NCBI GenBank assembly: GCA_903813345.2
Contig: CAIIXF020000008.1
Location: 3,173,341-3,237,340, forward strand
Direction: 5' to 3'
Length of the DNA stretch: 64,000 nucleotides
Source of the DNA: Owenia fusiformis
Lineage: Eukaryota > Annelida > Polychaeta > Sabellida > Oweniidae
Shown here: positions 51,898 through 63,528 of the stretch, in pieces
Layout: each line of letters starts with the position of its first letter
Position numbering within the stretch: position 1 is the stretch's first letter
Notes under the pieces: generated by a model
Databases searched by the model: none
Told to the model about the DNA's origin: nothing
Seen by the model: the letters and a program-made list of their open reading frames with translations, nothing else
Program-made: the position numbers and the translations under genes

Positions 51898-52187
51898 CAG
51901 GGGCGTAGCCAGCTTTCAGTCAGGGGGGGTGCGATCGCCGAAAATTTTTCAGTTTTCGGTCAGGGGGGGGGGGGGGTGCGATTTTGCCATAAGCAACACA
52001 AAAAATTAAGATTTCTTTTGAATTTTACAAAAATTGGTGCAACTTCCTTCAAAATTGAGCTAGAAGCTTCAAATAAAAAGCATTTTAAAGCTCTTTTCTA
52101 CCTCTATCCAATGGTCATATTTTCAAAGGTTATGGGGGGGGGGGGGGTGCGATCGCACCCATCGCACCCCCCCTGGCTACGCCCATG
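51898..52187. mobile_element. GTAGCCAG-family foldback MITE, copy 2
   Basis: Ends CAGGGGCGTAGCCAG / CTGGCTACGCCCATG, flanked by ACCATC on both sides (6-bp apparent target duplication). The interior has three long G runs, two of them followed by TGCGAT. It is the best-preserved of the three copies here. Confidence 0.75.
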
Positions 52188-52232
52188 ACCATCTGTATTA
52201 ATATAAGGAAAACAGCAAATCTACAGAGAAGC

Positions 52233-52376
52233 AAGTAAAACCTGGGTATATCGAACATTTTCTGTCAAGAAAAAACACTCATTGTTGGTAGGTCAGTATA
52301 GCATGTGAGGAGGAAGGGTGTCTATTAGAGACAGGTGTTCTCAAGAGAGAGGTGTTCACTAAGTCAGGTTTTACTG
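52233..52376. mobile_element. CAGTAAAACC-family MITE, degraded copy
   Basis: Starts CAAGTAAAACCTGGGTATAT and ends GTCAGGTTTTACTG, followed by TA. The interior has AGGTGTTCTC and AGGTGTTCAC, the GTGTTCA motif that is amplified elsewhere in the window. A relative with intact ends is at 55,596-55,789. Confidence 0.55.
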
Positions 52377-52798
52377 TATCATGATTTAGATGAGACACTA
52401 AGATGAAACACTTGATTTTAGAATGTGATTTAGTAAAAGATATATGGAAAAAATTGAAAGAATTCTGAATTGTAACCTGAGTTGGAAATATTTTATATTA
52501 GGTTTTTACCTGTTGGAAGGAGATGTAGCTTTTTTCAGAAATACAGTTATAACAATAGTAGGATACACGATATATTCAAATTGGGTTAACTATTCAAACA
52601 ATTTTGAAAAATACAAAGAAACAAGTTTCTTTTCTCTGATTGTGTGTAAATTAAAATTTTTTATTGAAAGTTTAAATATTTCAAAGAACAACAGAATATC
52701 AAGGTTAAAAGAAAGACTAAAATGTTTTACTGAAAAATTACAAAATCCAAATCTATAAAGATATGTGTACTTTATCTAAAATATTTTTGATTTATATA

Positions 52799-53828
52799 CA
52801 GGGTGGGCCAAAAAAAAACGCCATTTTTTTCAAAATGCTATAACTTTTTTAATTTTTGATACAAAATCATAATTTACATACCAAATGAAACTTGAGGTTG
52901 TTATCTAGGCATGGATCATGAATTGTACACTTTTACTTGAATAAAATATGTTACCAGCGTCTTACTTAAACATGTGGTGTGCCATGAGAAATAAGCATAA
53001 TTTTTTGCAAAATGTTCCTGAACTGATACGGCCTGATGATCGCCAAACTAATAGCCCTGATTAGGGGTGAAACGAATACTCGAGTATTCGGTTGCAAATA
53101 GGTCTGGGGTGATATTCGAATGACATTTTGTGGTATTCGAATATTAAACGATTGAAAGCGCATGCGCGCCGATTTAGTCTTCCGCCAAGACAACCCCAAT
53201 TCTAAGGCAATCTCGATATAGATTACACGGTTACTCACCTAAGAGTCATCTGCAGCTCTTACTTGTTTTTAGGTTCGGTTTTACGCGCATGCGCTTGGAA
53301 TAAGTATTTATAATCAAAGTTGGCGTATTTACTTCACATGCTCTTAGAAATCAAACAACTTATATTTACTTCTGGGTTTTTAACAAATATTCGGGGATGA
53401 AAGGGGATTTGCTGGCCAAATATTCGGTATGAGAATTTACTACTCATTTCAGCCCTAGCCCTGATGCAAACCCAAGTGAATATAGGGTAATGAAAGGTCT
53501 CCAGGAGATTGTATGAAGGCACCCAATCTAGATAATTGCTCAACTAAAGCTGGCAATTAAGACAGGTCCATTAAAACTTAGCTAACATTTCATTGATACT
53601 GCTATATCAGCAAGGCGACTAAAACCAAAATATATCATCAAATAGGGTGGTGGACAAATTGAACTCCTCTTTTAGATGAAATATAATCCAAGTTGAAGGA
53701 CTCGTTACATTATATCATTACTCAGAACCCCTGGCACTATATAACTGCAAAATTTGGGGTATGTAGGTTGGAAAATAAAAAACTTATAGTGTCTTGAAAA
53801 AAAGTGGCGTTTTTTTTGGCCCACCCTG
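52799..53828. mobile_element. TA-flanked MITE inserted in the LINE 3'UTR
   Basis: Inverted ends CAGGGTGGGCCAAAAAAA / TTTTTTTGGCCCACCCTG with TA on both sides. It is about 626 bp once the inner hAT insertion and its target duplication are removed, similar in size to the element at 33,619. It has no ORF of its own. Confidence 0.85.
53062..53457. mobile_element. hAT-type MITE nested in the MITE
   Basis: 396 bp with imperfect ends TAGGGGTGAAACG / CATTTCAGCCCTA and an exact 8-bp duplication GCCCTGAT at 53,054-53,061 and 53,458-53,465. Eight-base duplications and TAGGG/CAGGG ends are typical of hAT transposons. The interior has repeated ATTCGAATA/TATTCG motifs. Confidence 0.85.
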
Positions 53829-53946
53829 TACATCCATATACCGTATATAAATATTGTACATTGATACATCACATATTTTTTTTGTAAATTGTTATCTCTG
53901 CCTTGTATATATGTTCATGAAATAAAAAAATGATTTAGATGAGACA

Positions 53947-55590
53947 ATGCAAAGATAGAGCTTTCTCCATTAAACATTTCCTCAAGCCTTTTTTACACCT
54001 TTAGATTTGCTTTATGAAAGTTTTGCTATTTTCTAATTTTATTTTCCCTCATCACAGTTTTGAATTAAGAGACTGATGAACTGATAGAAGATTTCACTAT
54101 CCTTAACGCTGGGGGTAATAAAAAGTGAAACAAAATACATCTTGGAATTTGCAAGTCTAGACATATGAAAGATAGATTTAAATTGTTTTCTCCACATGAA
54201 TGACTGGAATGCAAATGAAGCGTAACAGGAAGTTATATAAGAATTCAAACAATCTAACATATTTTGAAATACAGGTTTATGTTAACGATAGCAGATAAGT
54301 ACTCAAAGATAACATTCTTGTGGCTCTGATAATTGCTCAACATGATCAAGGTCGTGCTGAAAAAATTATTTTTCTTCTAAAAATAAATATTACTCAAGTC
54401 TGTAATCAGCACAGCACGTTGGCCATCACTTATGTCTGTCGTGTGGCAATAATTTATTACTTTTTCACGGCAAACAAATCATTTGTAGACAACTATGTAA
54501 CCACAGTAGAGATTGTGAAATACTTAGTAACTTATGACACAAAATTTGTTCATATGATTAGTGTAGTGATGATGATAAAATGGTATATACATAATGAATC
54601 CATCGTATACTTTACTGTACATTTCTACATGTTTTTATTTATCTTTTTGTATTGGCACATTAACCTATTTTGGATTCACAATGAAAGTGCATATACCATG
54701 TTACTCTTATTTGCTCATTTGATGCCATAAAATATTTGTCTCCTTCATATAAGGAAAATGTTTTTGGTCATTGACATTTTTGAAAAGGTTGATCAGAATC
54801 AGGGCGATCCAATGCCCTCTTGCTTTTAATAAAATACATGTCCAAAATTACACAATTTTATACCTACCCTTTGATGTTTAGAAGATATTTATTATGAAAT
54901 GAGATAATGGAAATGGCTTGTGTTCCATGTTAAGTACCACCATACATGTTTTTATTGTCCAATAAACATTAATCTATTGTCATATATGTTGTTTTTATGG
55001 ACTCTTCCGATGTACTAGGAAGATGGCCTCCACATAAACAATAACAAAAAAAACATTAAATTTTGACATGAAAGAGACAGATACTTTCCACAAAATCAGA
55101 AAATTTAATTGCAACCATTGGAAGACTGATCCCCTAAGTATAAGTGAAACACACAAGAAATGCTAATGGAGTAAAAAGGGACTATGGAAGTAAAGGGCAG
55201 GGGTGGAGTGAGGGGGTGGTGTCTGGCATATATCCTAACAGGTGAAGGGTGACACAGGATGAACTGTATCAGACTCCCAGACACTCATGTAAAATACCAT
55301 CATATATCATTTTATTGTCTCATATATATTAATTCACATGTTGCTTTTATTGTCTGTTATGTAAATGTTATATATGAACAATTATCATTAACATGCAAAA
55401 TGTCACTACCTGCCATTTGTTACAGATGCCGACACAATGATGAAGGATGCTGAACACCAGTTACAAAAATGGTGATTATGAAAATGCATCCCTTTTACAA
55501 ATGTGCCAGGTTAAGAGTAACAAAAACTAATGAATAAACCAGTATGGATGAAGGCTTCAATCAGGAGATTACCAGATGTGGTTTATAGGT
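53947..55590. other. Noncoding stretch with duplicated fragments
   Basis: The 54,320-54,730 reading frame has no ATG start or domain and is not called. Segments at about 54,937-54,998 and 55,288-55,345 resemble each other (TACCATCATATAT...TTTTATTGTC), suggesting an old local duplication. 55,391-55,427 matches 38,406 (dispersed repeat). Confidence 0.4.
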
Positions 55591-55595
55591 AACTA

Positions 55596-55789
55596 CAGTA
55601 AAACCAGTCTAATACGAATGTCACTGCAGCCAAAAGTTGGAATAGACAGGTGTTCACTGAGTTCTTTTTAAAATGAATGTCTATGGCAGACGAGAAAAGT
55701 GTTCATATCGAGAGGTGTTCAGATTAAAAAAGTGTTCATATTGAGAGGTGTTCAGATTAGAGAGGTGTTTGAATATACAGGTTTTACTG
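55596..55789. mobile_element. CAGTAAAACC-family MITE, intact copy
   Basis: 194 bp, TA on both sides, ends CAGTAAAACC / GGTTTTACTG. The interior has repeated GAGAGGTGTTCAGATTA units. Tc1/mariner-type by its TA target. Confidence 0.75.
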
Positions 55790-56312
55790 TACATATGCAT
55801 GTATAGTATTGGAGCTTTGTTATTTCAAGAACATGTCTAGGCATATGTTCATCCAGGGTCTATCTATCACAATTGTAGTTTAACCTCTTGGATACCAGGG
55901 AATTTTTCATTTTTTCCAGATTTTGCTATTGTACTATCTTAATAAAACATATGTGCTATTTGTTTTTGTGAATGTGCTAAAGATAGACCAATTACACATC
56001 CAGTATACTTTGTGTGAGTTTTATTTTTGTAAGGGTTTGAAGAAACTTTTTGTGATAATGAATTTTGTGATAGAGTAGTTTCATTATACTATTGGTTTTC
56101 AACATAGAAAATAGTACAGTGGTTCTTCAATGAAAAAAACAGTACATGTATATTAAACAGGTACTTTTATCCCACTATAATCAGTGATATAAAATCAATG
56201 GATAAATAAAACCTGGACAAGCAAGTAATAAAAGTTTTTGCTGATATTTCTGATGCGATAAATGCTAATGCTGAACAATTCATGCAGGTTTCTTTCATTG
56301 AAATACAGGATA

Positions 56313-56384
56313 CAGGGTGTCCATAAAGTTTCACTTAACATAGACTTTGTAATAGAATTACAAATAGACTTTTTGGACACCCTG
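56313..56384. mobile_element. 72-bp TA-flanked miniature element
   Basis: Ends CAGGGTGTCCATAAAGT and ACTTTTTGGACACCCTG, TA on both sides. It may be an extreme deletion derivative of a CAGGGTGTCC mariner-type element. Confidence 0.75.
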
Positions 56385-57179
56385 TATATTTTAACACTCT
56401 GCATTTTATATCACTTTCTAACCATTCAGGACACTGTATAGCCATTCTATATTTTACAACAGATGCATGGTTAGTTATTATGACTTTGACCTTGATTTAG
56501 TAAAATTGATAACCTTATATCGATTCCACAATTTCAAGTTGTCCACCACTTACTTGATATTTTCTCTTCTTTGATTGTATCAATTATTTGATATTTTTAA
56601 ATAAATTATGTTCACCAACTTATATTTCCTTTCTAAAATAGAATATCTCAGCACTTGAAAATTAGAATTCGATTTATTGGAACAACCAATAGAAACTGTG
56701 CTTTGTGATTTATATCACTTGTTTATTTTATGCTATCCATGAACCTCAAAGTATCAGTTAAAGGCTAGAATATAATAAAAGTGCAATATAAATCAAAGAA
56801 AAACATAATAAGCAGTAATAGTTATCTCAGTAGTACTATGTTATATTTTTGAACAAGAGCCAAGAGTAATTCTGAAAAGATGAGTATTTTAAAGTATCTT
56901 TAATATCAAGTTAACATCAAATTAAATCAAAAGTTAATAAAAATGTCTGAGCGTATTTAAAAAAATGCTATGCGACTGAGATGAGTGTTGCCTGGCTAGA
57001 CCGATCATCTGATGGCTCCAGAATACTCTTCTCCAATTTTTCTTCATTGCCTAATGATACATGTATTACCAGCAATAAAATCTGAGTGTTTAAATTAGCT
57101 CAGTTTTGATTTCATTGTCTCTGTATATCACACTAACAAAATATATTCATTAATTAAAAGAAAGCTGTTCACTCAAAGA

Positions 57180-57690
57180 AGGCATTAAATACAATAAGGT
57201 ATTGATTAGAAAAAATGTGTTAACTAAAATAAGGCAAACTTTAGAGAAAGGTGTTCCTTGTAATAATGTGTGAACAGTGCTCAATAGAGAAATGTATTTA
57301 TTAGAGAAGGGTGTTCATTAGAATACGGTTTTCACCATAGAGATAGGTGTTAGAGAAAGATTGACATTAATGAAATATGTTCTATTCAAGTGTTTATTAG
57401 GAAAAAGGTGTTCATTAGAATAAGGTTAAAATAAGAGAATGCTATTTACAGCCATAAGGTGTTCACAAGAGTTCAATAGATCATAAGAGAAGGGTGGCTA
57501 CTAAAGAACTAATATGTTCCACTCAATTAGGTATTCACTAAAATAAGGTGTTCACTGAAATAAGGTGTTCATTGGTGAAATGTTCACTTCAATAAGGTAT
57601 TCATGAGAGTAAATAAAAGGTATAAAAGAAGATTATTCACTATTTAGATGTTCAACAGACAAATGTGTTCACCAGAAAACCATTCATAAG
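57180..57690. repeat. Degenerate GTGTTCA minisatellite array
   Basis: About twenty degenerate copies of a ~20-bp unit approximating AGAATAAGGTGTTCACTA. The motif is shared with the CAGTAAAACC MITEs, so the array probably expanded from one. It abuts the probable exon at 57,739. Confidence 0.75.
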
Positions 57691-57738
57691 AGGTGTTTAT
57701 TTTACTTTCCAGCTATAATTTGTGAATTATACTTGCAG

Positions 57739-57978
57739 AAACCTATCAGTGATAATTCTGGCACAGGAGATAGAAGTGTGGCACCAGCAGATATTAAAAT
57801 ACACGATATCACGATAGAACGACTTGAATTTCTGCAAGTCCATGATGATAGCTATGCAACCTCAACTAACATATCACGTGAGAGCTGGCACCAGTGGGCA
57901 GCTCAGTGGCACCTGAGGAGCCATTACTATCTTAGTACAACACTACTTGCCTATAAATCCAAGTATAACACACAGTGA
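57739..57978 (+). CDS. Probable last coding exon of an unrecognised gene
   Basis: Acceptor TATACTTGCAG followed by 79 codons and TGA, with AATAAA at 58,462-58,467. The codons look used (mixed, not AT-drifted), and the product starts KPISDNSGTGDRS and contains ERLEFLQVHDDSY and SWHQWAAQWHLRSHYYL, with three tryptophans and several histidines, unlike a chance ORF in this AT-rich region. I do not recognise the family. No upstream exon was identified; it may lie far upstream behind the repeat-filled intron. No signal peptide or membrane segment is visible in this piece. Confidence 0.55.
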   Translation, partial: KPISDNSGTGDRSVAPADIKIHDITIERLEFLQVHDDSYATSTNISRESWHQWAAQWHLRSHYYLSTTLLAYKSKYNTQ

Positions 57979-58467
57979 TACATATCACACTTTGAAGAGC
58001 AGAATGACTGGTGTGTAATTACCCAGCATGCCCAAAACCTAATCAGATCTTGAAAATAGTCTGCTCTTGCATCTGTAAAACTTAAAGGTTGAATGAATAA
58101 GCGCTTTTCCTAGAATTCTGATGACAATATTTATATGGCACCCACCAAGCAGAACAAGATGACAAAATAGCACTTTTCCAAAGTGTGATAAAAACCACGT
58201 AGACCAAATTCATGGACGTTCTAGAGAACTTTTACATTGGCATTTATTCCATTATCCTCCTTTTTTCTATTTTTATTTTTTTATTTTATTAAAACATAAT
58301 AACATTTGTACATATTTGTGGCCGTAAAACCTACATAGGTATATAATTGACCACATTTAAAATCATAATCTAAAAATTCTGAGTGCTTGAACGTTTAACA
58401 TGACGCTGGGTAAACCATAATTTGTCTCCTGAATTAAAAACATTGGTAAAAAATAATGTATAATAAA
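57979..58467 (+). other. 3'UTR and polyA signal of the 57,739 exon
   Basis: Noncoding sequence after TGA; the nearest canonical AATAAA is at 58,462. Earlier weak variants exist, so the true end is uncertain. Confidence 0.35.
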
Positions 58468-58469
58468 GA

Positions 58470-60930
58470 GGATGGAATCACCTTACATTTATTTGGAACA
58501 ACATGTATATTCTGCATTGCTTTTAATCCCAGCAAATGTGAGTTGCTTCTATTATAATAGATTCATTGGGTAATATATTTATACTAGATTTAATATGCAG
58601 AGTGAAATGATACTAAATGATTTCCAAAAGGTATGCATCTTTTAACATTCTAACTTAATCTCTGCTAAATACATTCTGATGAAGAAGATGATCTACGAGT
58701 CTAGGAATCCAAGCTTTTAAAATAGTACCCCAGACACATACTTGAGAATCATGTGAAATATTTCAAAATATAAAAAGTGCAATTTTTGGTTGTTTCTCCC
58801 GGGTTGTTTCTAAATGCAAGTTTCATCAGGTACATTTTTAGGTTAATTTTTTCATGGGCATTTACAATAGTTCACAGAAAATTGAGATAAATTATCTGGA
58901 CAAGTCATTTGTAAAAGTCAAGCCAATACATAATTGTAATTATTTTATAATTGACACACATTGATCCTGTGGTGATGTAATCATTAACATGACCCCTAAA
59001 AAATGATTCAACATTCAAAATATGATAGAAATTGCAATATTATTTGAATTTTTATGTCATATACTGGGAATTAGACAATTATTGTTTTGTCTCCACTTCA
59101 ATGCTTCGGTATTTCAGCTTTCGCATGGTAGACTTTTGAGGAACATAAACTATACATTTTCTAGGGGTTAATGTGATAAATAGTTCCTGTTATCCTTGAC
59201 CACAGTAACTATAGCAACCATACAAAATGAACTATTTGAGGTTAACCTGGTTAAACGTAATGAGTATTAAGATATATTGTCAGCCGTGAGATTCATTAAA
59301 ATACAACTGAGTTTCACGAAGGAGTAACCGGAATTTTCAATCTTGGAACTTTTCGTTTCTAAACGAATCTGAGTCTTGTAGAATAATCAAAGAGGATGGA
59401 GTGGGAGAATATAAATTGTGAGGTGCAAATAGGATTATTTGACCTGAAATAACTCTTTGTTTCCCAAGAATCCTATAATACATCATTTGACATTCATCAA
59501 ATTATACTTTATGACTTAATTAATCAAATTAGGATTTTCTTTACTTTCGTTATGGGGGTCATTACCCTCAATGATTTTTGAAAAAAAGTCTGATTTTATA
59601 ATTAAAGGATGTGAAAGGTCAAAAGTCTTGGAACATGATCTGATATTATGTTATGATTATAGTCATATTTAATAGAATTATAGAAAAACATCGAGAACTA
59701 ATGAGAAAAATATGTACCGTTTTCACATGATTTTCGTTAATTGAGTATTTGAGACAATTGTTCAAATCAAAGCTCTGGACATAAACCAAATTACAATCAC
59801 ATTAAATGTGCGAGCCATGATATCTCAATTACATTTATTCACTCTTGGTCTGCTGGATGTGGAAAGTCATAAATCCATGGGAATTTATTTAGAAATAAGC
59901 GGATTATTTTACCTAATTGAATATATCTCTTATCATATTCTCACTGTCAATCATGGTTTATAGTATAATGTAAAGAAATGTTTTGGTCTAATTTGTTAAG
60001 AAGACTTTAATGGTTCGATATCCACTTTACAATAAGCTAATATCATGAAAGCACGACAATGCATTTGTCTCAATTAATAAAAAAAATATCTGTTTAGTAC
60101 ATATAATGGAACTACCATTAAAAACCATCAATTTCTGATATGTTCTGGGAATTAAACACTATAGCACATGCCACTGGTTTAATAAGTATAAATGACTTAA
60201 TATACTTAATCTAAGAGGGAAGAAAAATAATCAAGAAAATAGATATCACCTTGATAAGTTAAGAAAATTGTCATTAGGAAAATTTAAAGAAAGGAAACAT
60301 TTCTGTGTCATTCGTTGACATCTGGAATTTTCAAATTGATGGATAATGACCTCATCATTATTAATAGAAATCTTCGAAAAAAGACGTTAATCAAAAAGTT
60401 AGGTGCAAACACTACTTGATTAATTTTGGTCCTATGATCTAAAATCATGTTCGGCAAATATTTTCTTTAATGAATTTGCACCGAATAACCCCGGATCATG
60501 AGCAATACGACTCAACAACCCGTTCTAATTGGATAAAACTCATCTTTTGCACAGTGGAACACCTGTTTAATTTTATTTTTTATCTTGCGGCAGATTTTGA
60601 CATTGATTGATCATATCTGAGAATAGAAAGTGGTGTGTGTCAATAGAACATTTACAATTATCTCATTTCATAAAGAGAAATGACAATTGTGAGTACTGTA
60701 AACATAGAAATGATCCAGCTTAAGTAAATATACGATTGTATTACATACCTAGCGAAGCATTTGTATGGAAGTCAATGGGAAAGTTAGCGAGCTATATCCA
60801 CCGATATTGCCCGATTACCCCGATATAGCCCGCTTACCTCGTTTTGATATTAGATTTCTTTAATAACCATGATAATATCATGACGTCACGTCATTGATAC
60901 AAAGTAACCATGGGAACAAAGGCATGTAAT
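58470..60930. other. Noncoding stretch, possible cis-regulatory sequence
   Basis: No ORF. About 59,100-60,700 is less repetitive than its surroundings, with clustered TTAATCA/TAATT-type sites. TGACGTCA (CRE) occurs at 60,881-60,888. The function is inferred only from appearance. Confidence 0.3.
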
Positions 60931-60936
60931 ACATCA

Positions 60937-61048
60937 GTTATGTCACTATGACGTGAAATATGCCTTCGTTCTTGCCCAAATATAGAGCCTCCCAAGGTCG
61001 GCCTATATTGGGAGAACTCAGGCATATTTCACGTCATAGTGACATAAC
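60937..61048. repeat. Perfect 29-bp-arm palindrome with CRE-like sites
   Basis: Arms 60,937-60,965 and 61,020-61,048 are exact inverse copies containing ACTATGACGTGAAATATG; the 54-bp centre is itself partly palindromic (CCCAAATATA / TATATTGGG). It may be the remains of a foldback element or a paired regulatory site. Confidence 0.85.
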
Positions 61049-61129
61049 CTCTAAGTATGAGCTTATAATATGTTAACAAGTGCCTGTATTATAGCATACA
61101 TTGATAGCACAGTACCAGTATATATGATG

Positions 61130-61600
61130 AACACCTCTCTTTGAAATGTGAACACCTTCAACAAGTGACATGTGTTCATATGAAAAAAATTGTTTATCAA
61201 TGAGAAGTTTTCACAGAAAGTAGAAGTGTTTACAATACTAATGAAAACTGTTCAAGTGTTCAGGTGAGAGTGGTTTACATGAAAGAGAAGTATTTACTTT
61301 AAAAGGAAAAGTGTTCAAAAAAGAAATGTTCATGATAACAAAGCGTTTATATGAAAGGTTTCCACAGAAAGAAAAGTGTATACAATATTATTAAAAAGTG
61401 TTCACTATAGATGAGTATTCACTAAATATAAGAGTTCATGAAAGAGAAATGTTGACTTTACTAGAGAGAAGTGTTCACAAGAGAAAAGTGTTCATAGAGA
61501 AACATGTTTCTAAAAGAAAGGTGTTCACAAGAGAGAAGCGTTCCTGAGAGAAAGGTGTGTTCACAAGAGATGAGTGTTCATAACAAATGTTTTACTGTTG
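61130..61600. repeat. Second GTGTTCA minisatellite array
   Basis: Degenerate ~20-bp units of the form AGAGAAGTGTTCACA, ending near GTTTTACTGT, the end of the CAGTAAAACC MITE family. Same family as the 57,180-57,690 array. Confidence 0.75.
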
Positions 61601-61609
61601 TACTCTTAT

Positions 61610-62165
61610 GTACTAAAATAACTTCATGAGATTACAAAATGCACCAAATGACATTAAAATTCATCATCTTGAAATTTTCGAAACATCATTTAATGACAGC
61701 GCAAAATGATGACATGCATTGTTTCAATCAATCTTGCTTACGCATAACCGGATGAAGTTAAAATTAATGATCACAAAAAATCTAATTAAAAATGTATCTT
61801 AGAAGTTACATGGTCTGTTTATTTGGAAAATTATATTCTTTCGTGTTTTCATACAGATTTCATTTTCATAAAGGATTCTGGTTATGTAAAATAAGTTCTG
61901 TAATGTCATCCTTTGGCTATTTCAAACAAAAATCAATCATATACAATACAGACATAGATCACTTACCATTTACTTGGGCCTTGAAGTTGAACTCGATGAT
62001 CTTTTGAAATACAAGGAATTTCTCATATATATTTACATGTATGTTGTTTATTCTAAAAGGTGAGAGATAGTATATTTGTCAAAATGCTTCCAAACAAAGT
62101 AATATTAAACCTGCTATCTAACTTTAACCAATTTGATGTGAATAATGTGTTTAACATGTTTCACA
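61610..62165. other. Noncoding stretch
   Basis: Short ORF at 61,792-62,007 has no splice context or domain; nothing else seen. Confidence 0.4.
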
Positions 62166-62170
62166 CACAA

Positions 62171-62370
62171 CATGCCCACGTAGCCAGGATTTCAGTTCAG
62201 GTTTCAAACATTACCAGGGGGGTTCCCATTTGACAATGTTGGCCCAAGTATGACTAAAATCACTTGAAAAGTGCTCAAAATGGTGAAAAAATGCATGAGT
62301 TTGAAAGAATTTTTGGAAAAATTTGGATTTTTTTCCTGCGAACAGCCCCCCCCCCCTGGCTACGGGCCTG
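62171..62370. mobile_element. GTAGCCAG-family foldback MITE, copy 3
   Basis: Ends CATGCCCACGTAGCCAGG / CCTGGCTACGGGCCTG. The interior is related to copy 1 (AAAATCACT..AAAAGTGCTCA.. and AGAATTTTTGG shared). Flanking ACAA/ACAA is compatible with a short target duplication. Confidence 0.65.
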
Positions 62371-62379
62371 AACAATTTT

Positions 62380-63520
62380 GGTATACTATGTTCTCATTAT
62401 ACTTTCATTATATGATTATTAAACAAAACATTCTACATAATAATTTTTTCTAATTATTTTATTCTCGGCACATGGTATGATTGCGATGTATCAATGATTT
62501 TAAATAAAACTCATATCCGGATGGTGGTTGAGCTGAATAATTGGATTACCTAAACAATTTAAAAACGTTTAACCATTATTTTGCCTATTAGAAAATATTC
62601 ATATTTACATTATAATCATGTTTAAAATCAGCTCTAACAATATACAACTATTCTGAGATAGTATCATTACGTTAAGTTGATTTAGTTGATACTGTGCTCC
62701 ACACCTGGTCTACCTGTATTGTAATTAATCTAGAGATCCTGTTTAAACTCAGTTTTTGATAAATCATTTTGTACTGGGACAATTTGTTGTAACATGCAGT
62801 ATGTCTTTATTCCATGCACTCCCACATTTAATCTGGTCACAGATGTTAGTGTTCTCCATGCATTAAAGGAATCGGATGCTGCACCTTTTTTAGAATTATA
62901 AATCTACCTTACATCAAGGTGAAAATTCATTTACAAATAGTTCACAATTTTGCAACATTTGACTAGTTTCGGGCAAAATACACTGAGTTGAAATATTCTG
63001 AAATGTACATCTTTTTTAACTCATTGCTATCTGTTCAAGCAATGAGTAAAAAAAGATGAGCCACAATGCCAGAGGGAACAGAGTATAGAGAAAAATGCTT
63101 GAAACAATCTTTTCAAAGTGCATATCAATGTTTTCCTTGTGTCTTAAATAAACCACAGTGAATTTACATAACACCTGTTCAGTTTGAGTAGGTATTTGAA
63201 TTTTTGAATGATTATAATTTTCAATTGATTTTATTGTGAAGTTATGTTGGCTATTTCTAGAATGAGTAAAGTAATTTTTTGAAATCCATAGGATAAATAT
63301 GATATCCTATTAATTTCTTTGGGTAGTTATTCCATAATACTACTGTTTTCCCAGGGAAATATGAAGGAATAAAAATCGTATTGAATTGTATTACATGAAA
63401 AAATTGTATTATCCCGGGGAAAAATCATATTGGAGCGTATCATATTGTCCCCGGGAAAAAATGGTATTGGAGCGTATTAACCTATTTTGGGTTTCCCGGT
63501 TATCTTTAACCTTGACTAAT
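62380..63520. other. Noncoding stretch
   Basis: No gene seen. From 63,350 on, CCCGGGGAAAAA and ATATTGGAGCGTAT segments are repeated, leading into the inverted repeat at 63,529. Confidence 0.4.
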
Positions 63521-63528
63521 CGATAAAG

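Larger units (their letters stand above)
52398..53929 (+). mobile_element. 5'-truncated LINE 3' end, interrupted by other elements
   Basis: Bounded by the 17-bp direct repeat ATGATTTAGATGAGACA at 52,381-52,397 and 53,930-53,946, the target-site duplication of a non-LTR retrotransposon. It begins with MKHLILECDLVKDIWKK and, after a frameshift, continues (52,444-52,758) with IERILNCNLSWKYFILGF to a stop. H-L-I-x-E-C-x-x-V-x-x-I-W is the conserved C-terminal block after the reverse transcriptase of many LINEs. The 3'UTR resumes after the inserted MITE and ends in AATAAAAAAA. A dead copy; the 5' part is missing. Confidence 0.85.

Noticed and set aside
52966-53238. 90-aa minus-strand ORF
   Set aside because: Spans the junction of the MITE and the nested hAT element, so it is not a gene.
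54320-54730. 136-aa hydrophobic reading frame
   Set aside because: No ATG at its start, AT-driven hydrophobic composition, no homology I recognise and no splice context.
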